Assembly: GCA_002339085.1 (NCBI GenBank)
Contig: DDDX01000004.1
Location: forward strand, 1-34,469
Direction of reading: 5' to 3'
Length of the DNA stretch: 34,469 nucleotides
Source: Cellvibrionales bacterium UBA1969
Lineage (GTDB): Bacteria; Pseudomonadota; Gammaproteobacteria; Pseudomonadales; UBA7434
In this document: piece after piece, positions 8,298 to 15,751 of the stretch
Numbering within the stretch: the stretch's first letter is position 1
Layout of the letters: each line of letters starts with the position of its first letter
Notes under the pieces: generated by a model
Database searches by the model: none
Seen by the model: the letters and a program-made list of their open reading frames with translations, nothing else
What the model was told of the DNA's origin: nothing
Program-made: the position numbers and the translations under genes

Positions 8298-9761
8298 ATG
8301 CCATTTGCTCCTTTGATCTCACTGCTTAAACGTTACTTCGTCATGCTGAGCTGTGCCTTTGGCTGCTTTGCCATTAACCCTTGGGCACAGGCAGCTAATT
8401 TAGTGGATATTTACGAATTGGCATTGATTAACGACCCGACCTTACAAGCCGCTCATGCGAGCTTTAATGCCAGCCAAGAAATCAAGGCCAAAGCGGTCTC
8501 ACAGCTACTGCCGCAGATCAGCGCAAGGGCGAGCTATGCCGAAACTGATGAGGATATCAATAGTAAATTCTATTCTGGTAATTTTGATGTGGCCGCCTTT
8601 GGCGGTAACCCTATATCCACGACTAATATTGATTCAGATACTACTGCTTATTCAGTTACTCTGTCACAAGATTTATTTAACCTCTCAGCCTATTTCTCAT
8701 TTCAACAAAGTCGCGCGCTATCTAAACAGGGCGAGTTACAGTTGGCGATTGATCAGCAGGACTTAATTATTCGCACCGCCAACGCCTACTTTGATGTGTT
8801 GCGCGGCCAAGATAACTTGACCTCTGCCCTCGCCGAAGAAAAAGCCATCCAACAACAGTTGGAACAAACCCAACAACGCTATGATGTTGGGTTAATCGCC
8901 ATCACCGATGTTCACGAATCGCAGGCTGCGTATGATTTAGCTGTGGCCGATCGCCTGACAGAAGAAGTTGGTTTAGGTATCGCCTATGAAAATCTTGCCG
9001 CACTGACAGGCCAAGGCCATACTAATTTATCCAACCTCGACGCTGGATTTGTGACCCAAAAACCCACCCCCAATAAAGCGGAAGACTGGGTGGCTTTTGC
9101 GGCAGAAAACAATTTATCAATTAAACTCGCCGAACAAGTGGCTGAGGCGGCCAACCAAAATGCTAAGGCTAAAAAGGCCGCAACTGCACCCACTCTCAAA
9201 GCCACGCTGCGATACAATGATAGCGATCAAGACGCCGATAATACCAACCTAATTACTGAAACAAGCAACACCTCTTTTTCATATAGAGACGGCACAACTG
9301 CTGAGATCACCCTTGATTTACCAATTTGGGCGGGCGGCCTAAAACAAGCCGAGCGCCGCGAAGCAGGGTTTCAACGCGTACGTGATCAGGCTAACTTAAT
9401 TGCCGCTAAGCGCTCAGCTTTTCGCGATGCGCGCTCTAGCTTTTTAACCACCGTTGCCGATACCGCGCGCGTGAATGCGCGACGACTAGCCATCATCTCG
9501 GCCGAGAGTGCACTCGATGCAACCGAGGCTGGTTATGATGCAGGCACGCGTAATATTGTGGATTTATTGAATGCGCAACGCGATTTGTTTCGCGCACAAC
9601 GTGACTACGCCAATACCCGTTACGATTTTATTATTAATTCACTTGGGCTTAAGCGTGCGGCAGGCATCTTAGCGCCGAGTGATATTTATGAGCTAAATAA
9701 CTGGCTGGTCGAGCCTGAAATATCACTGCAAGCGAACCGGCCTCCTACCGCGATCAACTAA
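8298..9761 (+). CDS. tolC: TolC-family outer-membrane efflux channel
   Basis: The trimeric outer-membrane/periplasmic tunnel used by RND, MFS and ABC exporters and type I secretion. The 487-residue protein has a signal peptide with likely cleavage after PWAQA (about residue 32), then ANLVDIYELALIND, the classic TolC first helix. The two structural repeats are visible; GTRNIVDLLNAQRDLFRAQRDY late in repeat 2 is diagnostic. It is transcribed away from yqiB, a common gamma arrangement. Its stop codon overlaps the stop of convergent waaA by 4 bp. No exporter partner is adjacent, as is usual for housekeeping TolC. Confidence 0.96.
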   Translation: MPFAPLISLLKRYFVMLSCAFGCFAINPWAQAANLVDIYELALINDPTLQAAHASFNASQEIKAKAVSQLLPQISARASYAETDEDINSKFYSGNFDVAAFGGNPISTTNIDSDTTAYSVTLSQDLFNLSAYFSFQQSRALSKQGELQLAIDQQDLIIRTANAYFDVLRGQDNLTSALAEEKAIQQQLEQTQQRYDVGLIAITDVHESQAAYDLAVADRLTEEVGLGIAYENLAALTGQGHTNLSNLDAGFVTQKPTPNKAEDWVAFAAENNLSIKLAEQVAEAANQNAKAKKAATAPTLKATLRYNDSDQDADNTNLITETSNTSFSYRDGTTAEITLDLPIWAGGLKQAERREAGFQRVRDQANLIAAKRSAFRDARSSFLTTVADTARVNARRLAIISAESALDATEAGYDAGTRNIVDLLNAQRDLFRAQRDYANTRYDFIINSLGLKRAAGILAPSDIYELNNWLVEPEISLQANRPPTAIN

Positions 9762-11077
9762 TACCGTCTCAATAACGGGTCAATCAGCACTAGCAATCGC
9801 TGCAGTGCCCCCTGATTACTGGCCACTACCTGCCTGCCAGCTTGAGCCGCCACTTCTCGCTGCGAGGGATACTCAATGTAATATCTGACATCCTGCGCCA
9901 GCTCTTCGGTTTTATTCACTAACTGGAGTGCGCCCGCGTTTTGAAGTAATTGACTAACATGAGAAAAATTAAAGAGATGAGGCCCCGCTAATATCGGCAT
10001 GCCCCACGCCGCAGGTTCAATCGGGTTATGCCCCCCGTGGGGAACAATGCTGCCTCCAATAAAAGCAAGGTCGGCAGTACCATAAAACTTTATCAACTGA
10101 CCGATGCTATCAATTAATAAAATCTGCGCCCCACAGTCGGACGTCGATGTCAGGGAACTGCGTTGGTAAGTCAATTGATACTGCTCAATCAATTCAGCAA
10201 CTTTATCGCAGCGCTCAGGATGCCTGGGCGCCAAAATTAATAATGTCTCGGCATTATCTTGTAATAAAGTTTGATGCGCCTGCAGAATACTTTCATCTTC
10301 ACCAGCATGGGTGCTGGCCGCTAACCAAATGAACTGAGTACCATTATCGAGTAATGATTGCCGCATGCTGCCTGCCTCAACGGTCAGCGACTGGCTGATC
10401 TTTATGTCAAACTTGATACTACCAGTCACCTGCAACAGCTGCGTTTGAGCACCTAAGGCTAAAAAATTATCCGCATCCACAGCATACTGCGCAGCAATAT
10501 GCACATCCCTTAGCATCGCCGCCACCAACCAATTGATCCGCAGATAGCCTTGTTTTGACTTATCTGATAACCGTGCATTCGCAATCACAACGGGTATAGC
10601 TTGTCGGCGACACATAAATAACATGCTCGGCCATAACTCAGTTTCCATCACGATGCATAAAGCCGGTTTTACCTGAATAAAAAACTGATAAACAAAAGGC
10701 AGCCAATCAAAAGGGGCGTAGCAATGATATACGTCGTCGCCAAATAAATTTTTCGCCCGTTCAGACCCCGTTGGAGTTGTGGTAGTGAGTATCAGTGGCC
10801 GTTCTGGATAATCACTGCGCAGTTGTTTGATTAGAGGTTCAGCAGCAATCACTTCGCCAACCGAGACAGCATGCAGATGAATACCGCCAGGTACTTGTGG
10901 ACGAATAAAACCACAACGCTCCAACCAGCGCTGTCGATACGCCGGTGCACTTGAGGATCGCAGCCATAGGCGAATAAAAAATAACGGCCATATGATCGTG
11001 ACAATAAGCCCATAAAGCGTATTAGCCAGTAAAAACTTACTTTCTGATGCGAAGTCATTAAGCGATTTACGTTTCAA
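9758..11077 (-). CDS. waaA: 3-deoxy-D-manno-octulosonate (Kdo) transferase
   Basis: WaaA/KdtA attaches Kdo from CMP-Kdo to lipid IVA at the inner face of the cytoplasmic membrane, an early step of lipopolysaccharide core assembly. The 439-residue protein opens with a membrane anchor (LYGLIVTIIWPLFFIRLWLR, residues 21-40). HAVSVGEV contains the catalytic Glu (E75, equivalent to E60 of E. coli). METELWP and GGSIVPHGGHNPIEPAAWG are GT30 signatures. The reading frame starts at TTG with a plausible AGG ribosome site; no in-frame ATG precedes the anchor. It overlaps tolC tail-to-tail by 4 bp. Confidence 0.97.
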   Translation of the reverse strand: MKRKSLNDFASESKFLLANTLYGLIVTIIWPLFFIRLWLRSSSAPAYRQRWLERCGFIRPQVPGGIHLHAVSVGEVIAAEPLIKQLRSDYPERPLILTTTTPTGSERAKNLFGDDVYHCYAPFDWLPFVYQFFIQVKPALCIVMETELWPSMLFMCRRQAIPVVIANARLSDKSKQGYLRINWLVAAMLRDVHIAAQYAVDADNFLALGAQTQLLQVTGSIKFDIKISQSLTVEAGSMRQSLLDNGTQFIWLAASTHAGEDESILQAHQTLLQDNAETLLILAPRHPERCDKVAELIEQYQLTYQRSSLTSTSDCGAQILLIDSIGQLIKFYGTADLAFIGGSIVPHGGHNPIEPAAWGMPILAGPHLFNFSHVSQLLQNAGALQLVNKTEELAQDVRYYIEYPSQREVAAQAGRQVVASNQGALQRLLVLIDPLLRRY

Positions 11078-11355
11078 AATGAACCTACATAACTATCAGC
11101 GTTAGAAAAACAGCAGTAAGGCGTCTTAGTGACCGACACTAAGGAAGCTTTTTATTGTCAATGATATTAGTCTGAACAAAAAACCACCAGAGACAAAGCT
11201 ATTATATGTTTAATAACTGAAAGATTGGCAACAAAGGGCACATTAATCGGATAAGAATTGATTTTTAACGGTTGCTCAGAGAGAATAGCGCGGCAATGAA
11301 AGGATTATGAAAAGTGACATTCAGCGCATGCTCCCAAAGCCATCAATAAACTAAA

Positions 11356-11370
11356 GCACCATAATAGTGC
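11356..11370. promoter_or_regulatory. NtrC enhancer site 1 upstream of GSII
   Basis: GCACCATAATAGTGC fits the NtrC consensus GCAC-N7-GTGC, and its flanks extend the palindrome to AGCAC/GTGCT. Its centre is about 137 bp upstream of the transcription start predicted from the sigma-54 promoter, the same range as the E. coli glnAp2 enhancer. Confidence 0.75.
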
Positions 11371-11376
11371 TCTAAT

Positions 11377-11391
11377 GTACTAATGTGGTGC
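11377..11391. promoter_or_regulatory. NtrC enhancer site 2 upstream of GSII
   Basis: GTACTAATGTGGTGC matches GCAC-N7-GTGC with one mismatch in the left arm and a perfect right arm (TGGTGC). It is 21 bp (two helical turns) from site 1, placing both on one face of the DNA for cooperative NtrC binding. It is centred about 115 bp upstream of the predicted start. Confidence 0.7.
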
Positions 11392-11471
11392 TTAGTTTTG
11401 GGTGATCCGTTAGCATACTAAGTAAACTCACTACTTATCAGTAACTTATAAATTTTTCCCCCGCTATTAAG

Positions 11472-11488
11472 TTGGTATAGCTATTGCA
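11472..11488 (+). promoter_or_regulatory. Sigma-54 (RpoN) promoter of GSII
   Basis: TTGGTATAGCTATTGCA contains the invariant GG (11474-11475) and GC (11486-11487) separated by exactly 10 bp, with the TTGC(A) -12 context of RpoN promoters. Transcription would start near 11499, giving a 5' leader of about 90 nt before the ATG at 11590. The two NtrC sites upstream support the call. Confidence 0.75.
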
Positions 11489-11589
11489 ATATTACAGGGG
11501 TCGCGGCGAAATACTGTGCCTAGAACTGTTTTACAACGTGCATATTTATGCACCCGAATTGGAATAATTTAAACGGAGACTCATACACA

Positions 11590-12600
11590 ATGAAAGCAAA
11601 GTTAGAATATATTTGGTTAGACGGTTTCTCGCCGACTCAAAGCCTACGCAGCAAAACACAAGTCAGAGATAATTTTGGCGGCACACTTGAAGAATGCCCA
11701 ATGTGGTCTTTTGATGGTAGCTCTACTGAGCAAGCCGAAGGCAACGCATCGGATTGCTTATTGAAACCAGTTTTCATTTGCCCTGACCCCGATCGTAAAA
11801 ATTCATACCTAGTCATGACCGAAGTCTTAAATGCCGATGGCACTCCGCATGCCACCAATGGCAGAGCCACCATTGACGATGATGACGATGACTTTTGGTT
11901 TGGTTTCGAACAGGAGTATTTCCTTTGGGATATTGATACCAAATTACCCCCAGGCTTCCCAGCAAACGGTTTCCCGGCGCCGCAAGGCCCTTACTACTGC
12001 TCAGTCGGCGCAGCTAATGCCTTTGGCCGTGGCTGTGTTGAAGACCACTTCGATCTTTGCCTAGACGCTGGCATTAATGTTGAAGGCATTAATGCTGAAG
12101 TTGCTGCTGGCCAATGGGAATTTCAGGTTTTTGCTAAGGGCGCCGCACGTGCTGGTGATGAAACTTGGGTAGCGCGCTACCTGCTTGAAAGGACCGGCGA
12201 AAAGTATGGCTATGGAATCAACTACCATCCAAAACCCTTTGGTGAACTGGATTGGAACGGCTCAGGCATGCACGCCAACTTCTCAAATGGCGCAATGCGT
12301 GACTTAGGTGACGAATCAGTCTTTACCAAAATTTGCGAAAATTTCGGTAAGAATATTGAACGTCACATGAGCGTTTACGGTGCTGACAATGACCAGCGTC
12401 TAACCGGCAAACATGAAACGCAATCGATCGACGAATTCAGTTATGGCGTGTCAGATCGAGGCGCATCAATTCGCGTACCTATTGGTACTGTTGAAGATGG
12501 CTGGAAAGGTCGTTTAGAAGATCGTCGTACTGCATCAAATGCTGATCCTTACAAAGTAGCAGCAGCGATTATCAAAACCACTAAAGAAGCTTTAGCATAA
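11590..12600 (+). CDS. glnII: Glutamine synthetase, eukaryotic-type GSII
   Basis: Makes glutamine from glutamate, ammonia and ATP. At 336 residues it is a GSII (GlnII/beta-group) enzyme, not the ~470-residue GlnA. Signatures are KLEYIWLDGF (4-13), WSFDGSSTEQAEGNASDC (39-56), FGFEQEYFLWD (104-114, metal ligands E107/E109), the NAEVAAGQWEFQV segment (E170, E177), NGSGMHANFS (223-232) and RGASIRVP (290-297). The adenylylation loop of GSI is missing, so GlnE would not control it in the usual way. The start is the ATG at 11590, which places KLEYIWLDG at the family position; an upstream ATG at 11548 adds 14 unconserved residues. A GGAG lies upstream. Control by NtrC and sigma-54 is predicted from the sites upstream. 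An acidic run, D96-D101, precedes the metal motif. Confidence 0.95.
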   Translation: MKAKLEYIWLDGFSPTQSLRSKTQVRDNFGGTLEECPMWSFDGSSTEQAEGNASDCLLKPVFICPDPDRKNSYLVMTEVLNADGTPHATNGRATIDDDDDDFWFGFEQEYFLWDIDTKLPPGFPANGFPAPQGPYYCSVGAANAFGRGCVEDHFDLCLDAGINVEGINAEVAAGQWEFQVFAKGAARAGDETWVARYLLERTGEKYGYGINYHPKPFGELDWNGSGMHANFSNGAMRDLGDESVFTKICENFGKNIERHMSVYGADNDQRLTGKHETQSIDEFSYGVSDRGASIRVPIGTVEDGWKGRLEDRRTASNADPYKVAAAIIKTTKEALA

Positions 12601-12610
12601 GCAACCCCCC

Positions 12611-12643
12611 CTAAAGCCCCCTTGGTCTTCAGGGGGGCTTTAG
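12611..12643 (+). terminator. Terminator-like hairpin after GSII
   Basis: CTAAAGCCCCC and GGGGGCTTTAG form an 11-bp GC-rich stem with a loop of about 10 nt, beginning 10 bp after the GSII stop. No U-tract follows immediately; the next T-rich run is about 20 bp later. The stem is strong, but how terminator-like it is remains moderate. Confidence 0.65.
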
Positions 12644-13137
12644 CCTCGGAGGGCACTCCTACTCTTTTTCTTCTCCCCATCTGCTCCTTAACTTATTCAT
12701 TTAACTATTCAACAATGCACTCAAGTACTAGCGGTAAACAGGAGGTTTCAAGAGTACGAATTGTATAAATTATACCTGGTTCGCAATTTTGAAAATAGAA
12801 GCAGTATTAAAATACGCGAACTGAATCTAGTGCTCGCCACAACCGATTACGTATGAAGACATCAGCCAGTTTACTCGCATGCTTATTGCTGCATTACTCA
12901 GCCACCAAAAGCATCAATGCTATCTTGCTTGGCAACAACAATTAGATAATAAAAAAGCAAATAGACCAGCTTAAAACACAGTTCGTTTTGGTAAAAAATA
13001 CAACCAGACGATTTTCTCACGAATGCGCAGAGAGGTGTTAGATTAACTCGAGCCTATCGTGATAGAGTCAGCACTATCCATCAGAAACTGATACTCAATG
13101 AAAACGCCTGGTTAGCTTTACGACGCAATAAACCCAA
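12644..13137. other. Intergenic region between GSII and the retropepsin-like gene
   Basis: This is mostly unexplained sequence between two convergent genes. It includes a small palindrome, GTATAA-A-TTATAC (12763-12775), and broken coding-like frames from 12853 described separately. No intact ORF with a convincing ribosome site, no RNA gene and no repeat array was recognised. Confidence 0.4.
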
Positions 13138-13141
13138 TTAA
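12853..13141 (+). pseudogene. Possible decayed small secreted-protein gene
   Basis: From the ATG at 12853 a frame opens with a signal-peptide-like MKTSASLLACLLLHYSA, stops at TAG (12943-12945), then stays open in the same frame to a second TAG (13039-13041). A different frame then runs through a helix-like segment (RAYRDRVSTIHQKLILNE) to TAA at 13139-13141, touching the convergent gene's stop. One nonsense change plus one frameshift would explain this. I could not assign a family; the tail is faintly like small DUF1311/LprI proteins. No ribosome site is evident, so it may simply be non-coding. Confidence 0.2.
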
Positions 13142-14346
13142 TCGCGAGGCTTTAATATCAAGTGTTGCTCATCTTGGTCTAAATTAAATGCAAAATACTT
13201 TAAAAAATTCATTCCCAGTAATCCCTCGATTACACCGTTATTTTGACTGAGCGCCATCACTACAAACTCAATATCACGCACTATGTATTCACCAATTGCA
13301 AAAGATTCAAACCGATAAATGGGCGCCTCAACTCTACCACCAGCTGTGTCGATTATCGCCTGACGAATAAATTCAGGTTTGAATTGACTCTCTTTTTGTT
13401 CAAAGAACCATTCAGATAACACTGAAATTGAAGCGCCAGTATCAATCAATAAGGTGATTCCATGACTATTCAACTGACCTTCAATTAAATAATGCGCTGA
13501 TTGTTTAATTAAGGGGAACATTGCTTCAACTAGACTTAGACGATTAAGCTTGTCTAAAAGTATTTGAGCGCGCTTGCCATAATAAGTATGGCCAATGAGT
13601 GCCTCCAAGTGAAATCTTGACTGCTGATATTGACCAAGCTGAAAATATGCATCAGCGATTTCAAGGGCATATAAATCATTACTTGGTTGATACCAGAGTA
13701 AATGCTCAAGCAGCTTAATTAATGAAGTCCAATCACTGTTGCTTTTTAAAGTCCCTAAGTGAACTTCGATGATGGTGTTTTTTTGATGGGAATAGATTTC
13801 ATGCTCAATGCCAGATAACTGATCAACTAATCTGAATATCAAATCAACCGCGTCAATTCTATTTTCTCGGCTAAATTGGTCAGTGGCTTTTATCCATTCT
13901 ACATCAAAATCATTGGCGAACCGCGCTGACCATGCATCTAAAAAAAGTAAGCCACGATCAATTTCCTTTGCTCGTAAGCCTTGCCTAATCTCGACTAACC
14001 ATTGCTCTTTCAATTGAAGTGCTTGATCTGGGTAATAGGCTAATAGGCTTTCCCATTCAGTTACTAAGCGATCAAATTGATTCAATTCAAAGAGCTGCTG
14101 TAAGAGTTTGAGTTGTTGCTCTAGTCTTGGATGGGCAAAGCGTTGCTCAGATTTTGACATAGGCCCAGTTTTGATTGGTCCATCTAGAGTGACTGAAAGT
14201 GTAAGGTCGTTGATCATCTGATTATTTATATCATCACTCAGCTCTTGAGCAGAAGCAGGCTGTTGTTTTTTGCTTGTCACGAAAAAAAACAGATTAGCCG
14301 ATAATGATAGGGCTAATAAAAAAAAGATAGGGCGTGATGTGCGCAT
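13138..14346 (-). CDS. Membrane-anchored retropepsin-like aspartic protease with helical-repeat region
   Basis: A 402-residue protein of three parts. Residues 7-24 are a hydrophobic signal-anchor. Residues 70-280 are a helical region resembling degenerate TPRs (ADAYFQLGQYQQSRFHLEAL near 231-250). Residues 285-400 are a retroviral-type aspartyl protease domain. The catalytic loop LLIDTGAS (D302) and the GLLGMNF flap-side motif (376-382) are characteristic of single-domain bacterial retropepsins, which act as homodimers. The protease domain probably faces the periplasm. It is convergent with GSII and divergent from ntrB; no neighbour identifies a substrate. The fold assignment is good, biological role unknown. 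Confidence 0.8.
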   Translation of the reverse strand: MRTSRPIFFLLALSLSANLFFFVTSKKQQPASAQELSDDINNQMINDLTLSVTLDGPIKTGPMSKSEQRFAHPRLEQQLKLLQQLFELNQFDRLVTEWESLLAYYPDQALQLKEQWLVEIRQGLRAKEIDRGLLFLDAWSARFANDFDVEWIKATDQFSRENRIDAVDLIFRLVDQLSGIEHEIYSHQKNTIIEVHLGTLKSNSDWTSLIKLLEHLLWYQPSNDLYALEIADAYFQLGQYQQSRFHLEALIGHTYYGKRAQILLDKLNRLSLVEAMFPLIKQSAHYLIEGQLNSHGITLLIDTGASISVLSEWFFEQKESQFKPEFIRQAIIDTAGGRVEAPIYRFESFAIGEYIVRDIEFVVMALSQNNGVIEGLLGMNFLKYFAFNLDQDEQHLILKPRD

Positions 14347-14474
14347 AGCTTGATTGACTCATTCGTCAAGTAAGGTCATTGATTCTATCGTTATTAAGCT
14401 TAACAACTCTAGCTAAAGCCGATGGAAGTTATCCGCATTCATTTTTTTGCAACGGTTTGGCACCAGATTTCATT

Positions 14475-14489
14475 GCACCATAGTGGTGC
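14475..14489. promoter_or_regulatory. NtrC site at the ntrB promoter
   Basis: GCACCA-TAG-TGGTGC is a perfect match to the NtrC palindrome. It lies just upstream of the extended -10 box, covering roughly -36 to -22, so bound NtrC would hinder sigma-70 RNA polymerase. This fits the autorepression known at the E. coli glnL promoter. It could also affect the divergent retropepsin-like gene. Confidence 0.75.
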
Positions 14490-14495
14490 GTATTG

Positions 14496-14504
14496 TGTTA
14501 TAAT
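14496..14504 (+). promoter_or_regulatory. Extended -10 promoter of ntrBC
   Basis: TGTTATAAT is a TGn extended -10 with a consensus TATAAT hexamer at 14499-14504. The only -35-like element, TTGCAC, is 20 bp away and overlaps the NtrC site. The predicted start is near 14511, leaving a leader of about 143 nt before the ntrB ATG. Confidence 0.55.
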
Positions 14505-14653
14505 CATCGCCTAGCATTACAAAATCAATGGTCTAAACGCTCTCTGATACTGTAATACCATATTTTTTTTACATAAGTTTTTGATTTACATGAACTATTA
14601 ATATTAAGCCGATGTTTATCTGATTCGTGCACAATTTTTGCATTGGAATAACT

Positions 14654-15733
14654 ATGATTGCAGAACAACTACATACCCGCCTTCTTGAAAACTTATCCAC
14701 TGCTGTACTGCTTCTAGATAGAAAGCTTTGTTTGAGTCATATTAATGCGGCAGCTGAAAACCTATTGGGGCTAAGTGGCAGTCGGCATATTGGCGAACCG
14801 CTGAATAATTTATTGATCGCCGCCGACGCAATGATACTAACGCTAAAAGATACCTTAGACAGTGGTCGACCACATACCCGCAGAGAAGCGACTTTATCGA
14901 AATCCAATGCAGGTAAAATTAACCGTTTAACAGTCGACTATACCATTACTCCTATCGACGATATTCCTCATAGCGCACTGATTGTTGAAATACAGCCGAT
15001 TGATCGCCTGCTAAAAATCAGCCGTGAAGAGACCTTATTTTCTTCTCAAGAATCAACTCACGCGCTTTTAAAAGGTCTCGGTCATGAAATAAAAAACCCG
15101 CTTGGAGGGCTTCGCGGTGCGGCGCAGCTGCTAGAACATGAGCTTGAAGATCCAGACCTGAAAGAGTACACGCAAATTATCATTAATGAGGCAGACAGAT
15201 TACGCAAACTGGTAGACCGTATGTTAGGCCCCTCTAAACCGCATGATACTGCCTTGACGAATATCCACGAGGTACTTGAACGGGTGAGGTATCTCACCGA
15301 AGCCGACTGTGGTGAAAGTATTATTATTTTACGTGACTACGACCCCAGCATCCCAGATATTAAGATTGATAAAGAGCGCTTAATACAAGCGGTACTAAAC
15401 ATAACCTGTAATGCCGTTAATGCATTAAATCAAAACTCCAGACCTGAACATGCACCACTGATTATAATCAGCAGTCGTATTATTCGTCAGTTTACTATTG
15501 GTGGCCATAATCATCGACTCGTCTGTCGCATTGATGTTCGTGACAATGGGCCTGGCATTCCTAGTGATATTCGAGATAAAGTTTTTATCCCAATGGTCAG
15601 TGGACACGCGAGCAATTCAGGGCTTGGCTTATCAATCGCGCAATCTATTGTTAATCAACACCATGGCTTAATTGCCTTTACGAGTGAAGCAGGCGATACC
15701 TGCTTTTCAATTTATTTACCCATGATGGACTAA
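14654..15733 (+). CDS. glnL: Nitrogen regulation sensor histidine kinase NtrB
   Basis: NtrB (GlnL) phosphorylates NtrC under nitrogen limitation and dephosphorylates it when bound by PII. The 359-residue cytoplasmic protein has an N-terminal PAS domain (about 8-115), the H box GLGHEIKNPLGGLRGAAQLL (phospho-acceptor H144), an N box (NITCNAVNAL), G1 DNGPGIP and G2 GLGLSIA. No membrane segment is present, as expected. I chose the ATG at 14654 with GGA 6 bp upstream; an in-frame GTG at 14627 would add nine residues not matched in the family. It is followed after 18 bp by ntrC. Confidence 0.97.
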   Translation: MIAEQLHTRLLENLSTAVLLLDRKLCLSHINAAAENLLGLSGSRHIGEPLNNLLIAADAMILTLKDTLDSGRPHTRREATLSKSNAGKINRLTVDYTITPIDDIPHSALIVEIQPIDRLLKISREETLFSSQESTHALLKGLGHEIKNPLGGLRGAAQLLEHELEDPDLKEYTQIIINEADRLRKLVDRMLGPSKPHDTALTNIHEVLERVRYLTEADCGESIIILRDYDPSIPDIKIDKERLIQAVLNITCNAVNALNQNSRPEHAPLIIISSRIIRQFTIGGHNHRLVCRIDVRDNGPGIPSDIRDKVFIPMVSGHASNSGLGLSIAQSIVNQHHGLIAFTSEAGDTCFSIYLPMMD

Positions 15734-15751
15734 AAATTTTTAAGGAGTGAC

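Larger units (their letters stand above)
11078..11589. other. waaA/GSII intergenic region
   Basis: This 512-bp non-coding stretch separates divergent waaA and the GSII gene. Its distal half holds the paired NtrC sites and the sigma-54 promoter listed separately, then a predicted 5' leader of about 90 nt. Its proximal half (11078-11350) contains a 7-bp hairpin, CTTAGTG-ACCGA-CACTAAG, at 11125-11143 followed by GAAGCTTTTT on the plus strand. That resembles an intrinsic terminator but no plus-strand gene lies just upstream. Nothing else in the proximal half is convincing. Confidence 0.5.
14347..14653. other. Divergent promoter region, retropepsin-like gene/ntrB
   Basis: This 307-bp spacer lies between the divergent retropepsin-like gene and ntrB. 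It holds the perfect NtrC palindrome and the extended -10 promoter listed separately, then about 140 nt of AT-rich leader before ntrB. No good promoter for the minus-strand gene was recognised. Confidence 0.5.

Noticed and set aside
11637..11942. 101-residue minus-strand ORF with a serine run
   Set aside because: Shadow of GSII; the serine run is the complement of the Asp run D96-D101.
14459..14478. TGGCAC...TTGCA resembling a sigma-54 promoter upstream of ntrB
   Set aside because: The GG and GC are 14 bp apart rather than 10, so it does not fit RpoN. The TTGCA belongs to the NtrC palindrome.
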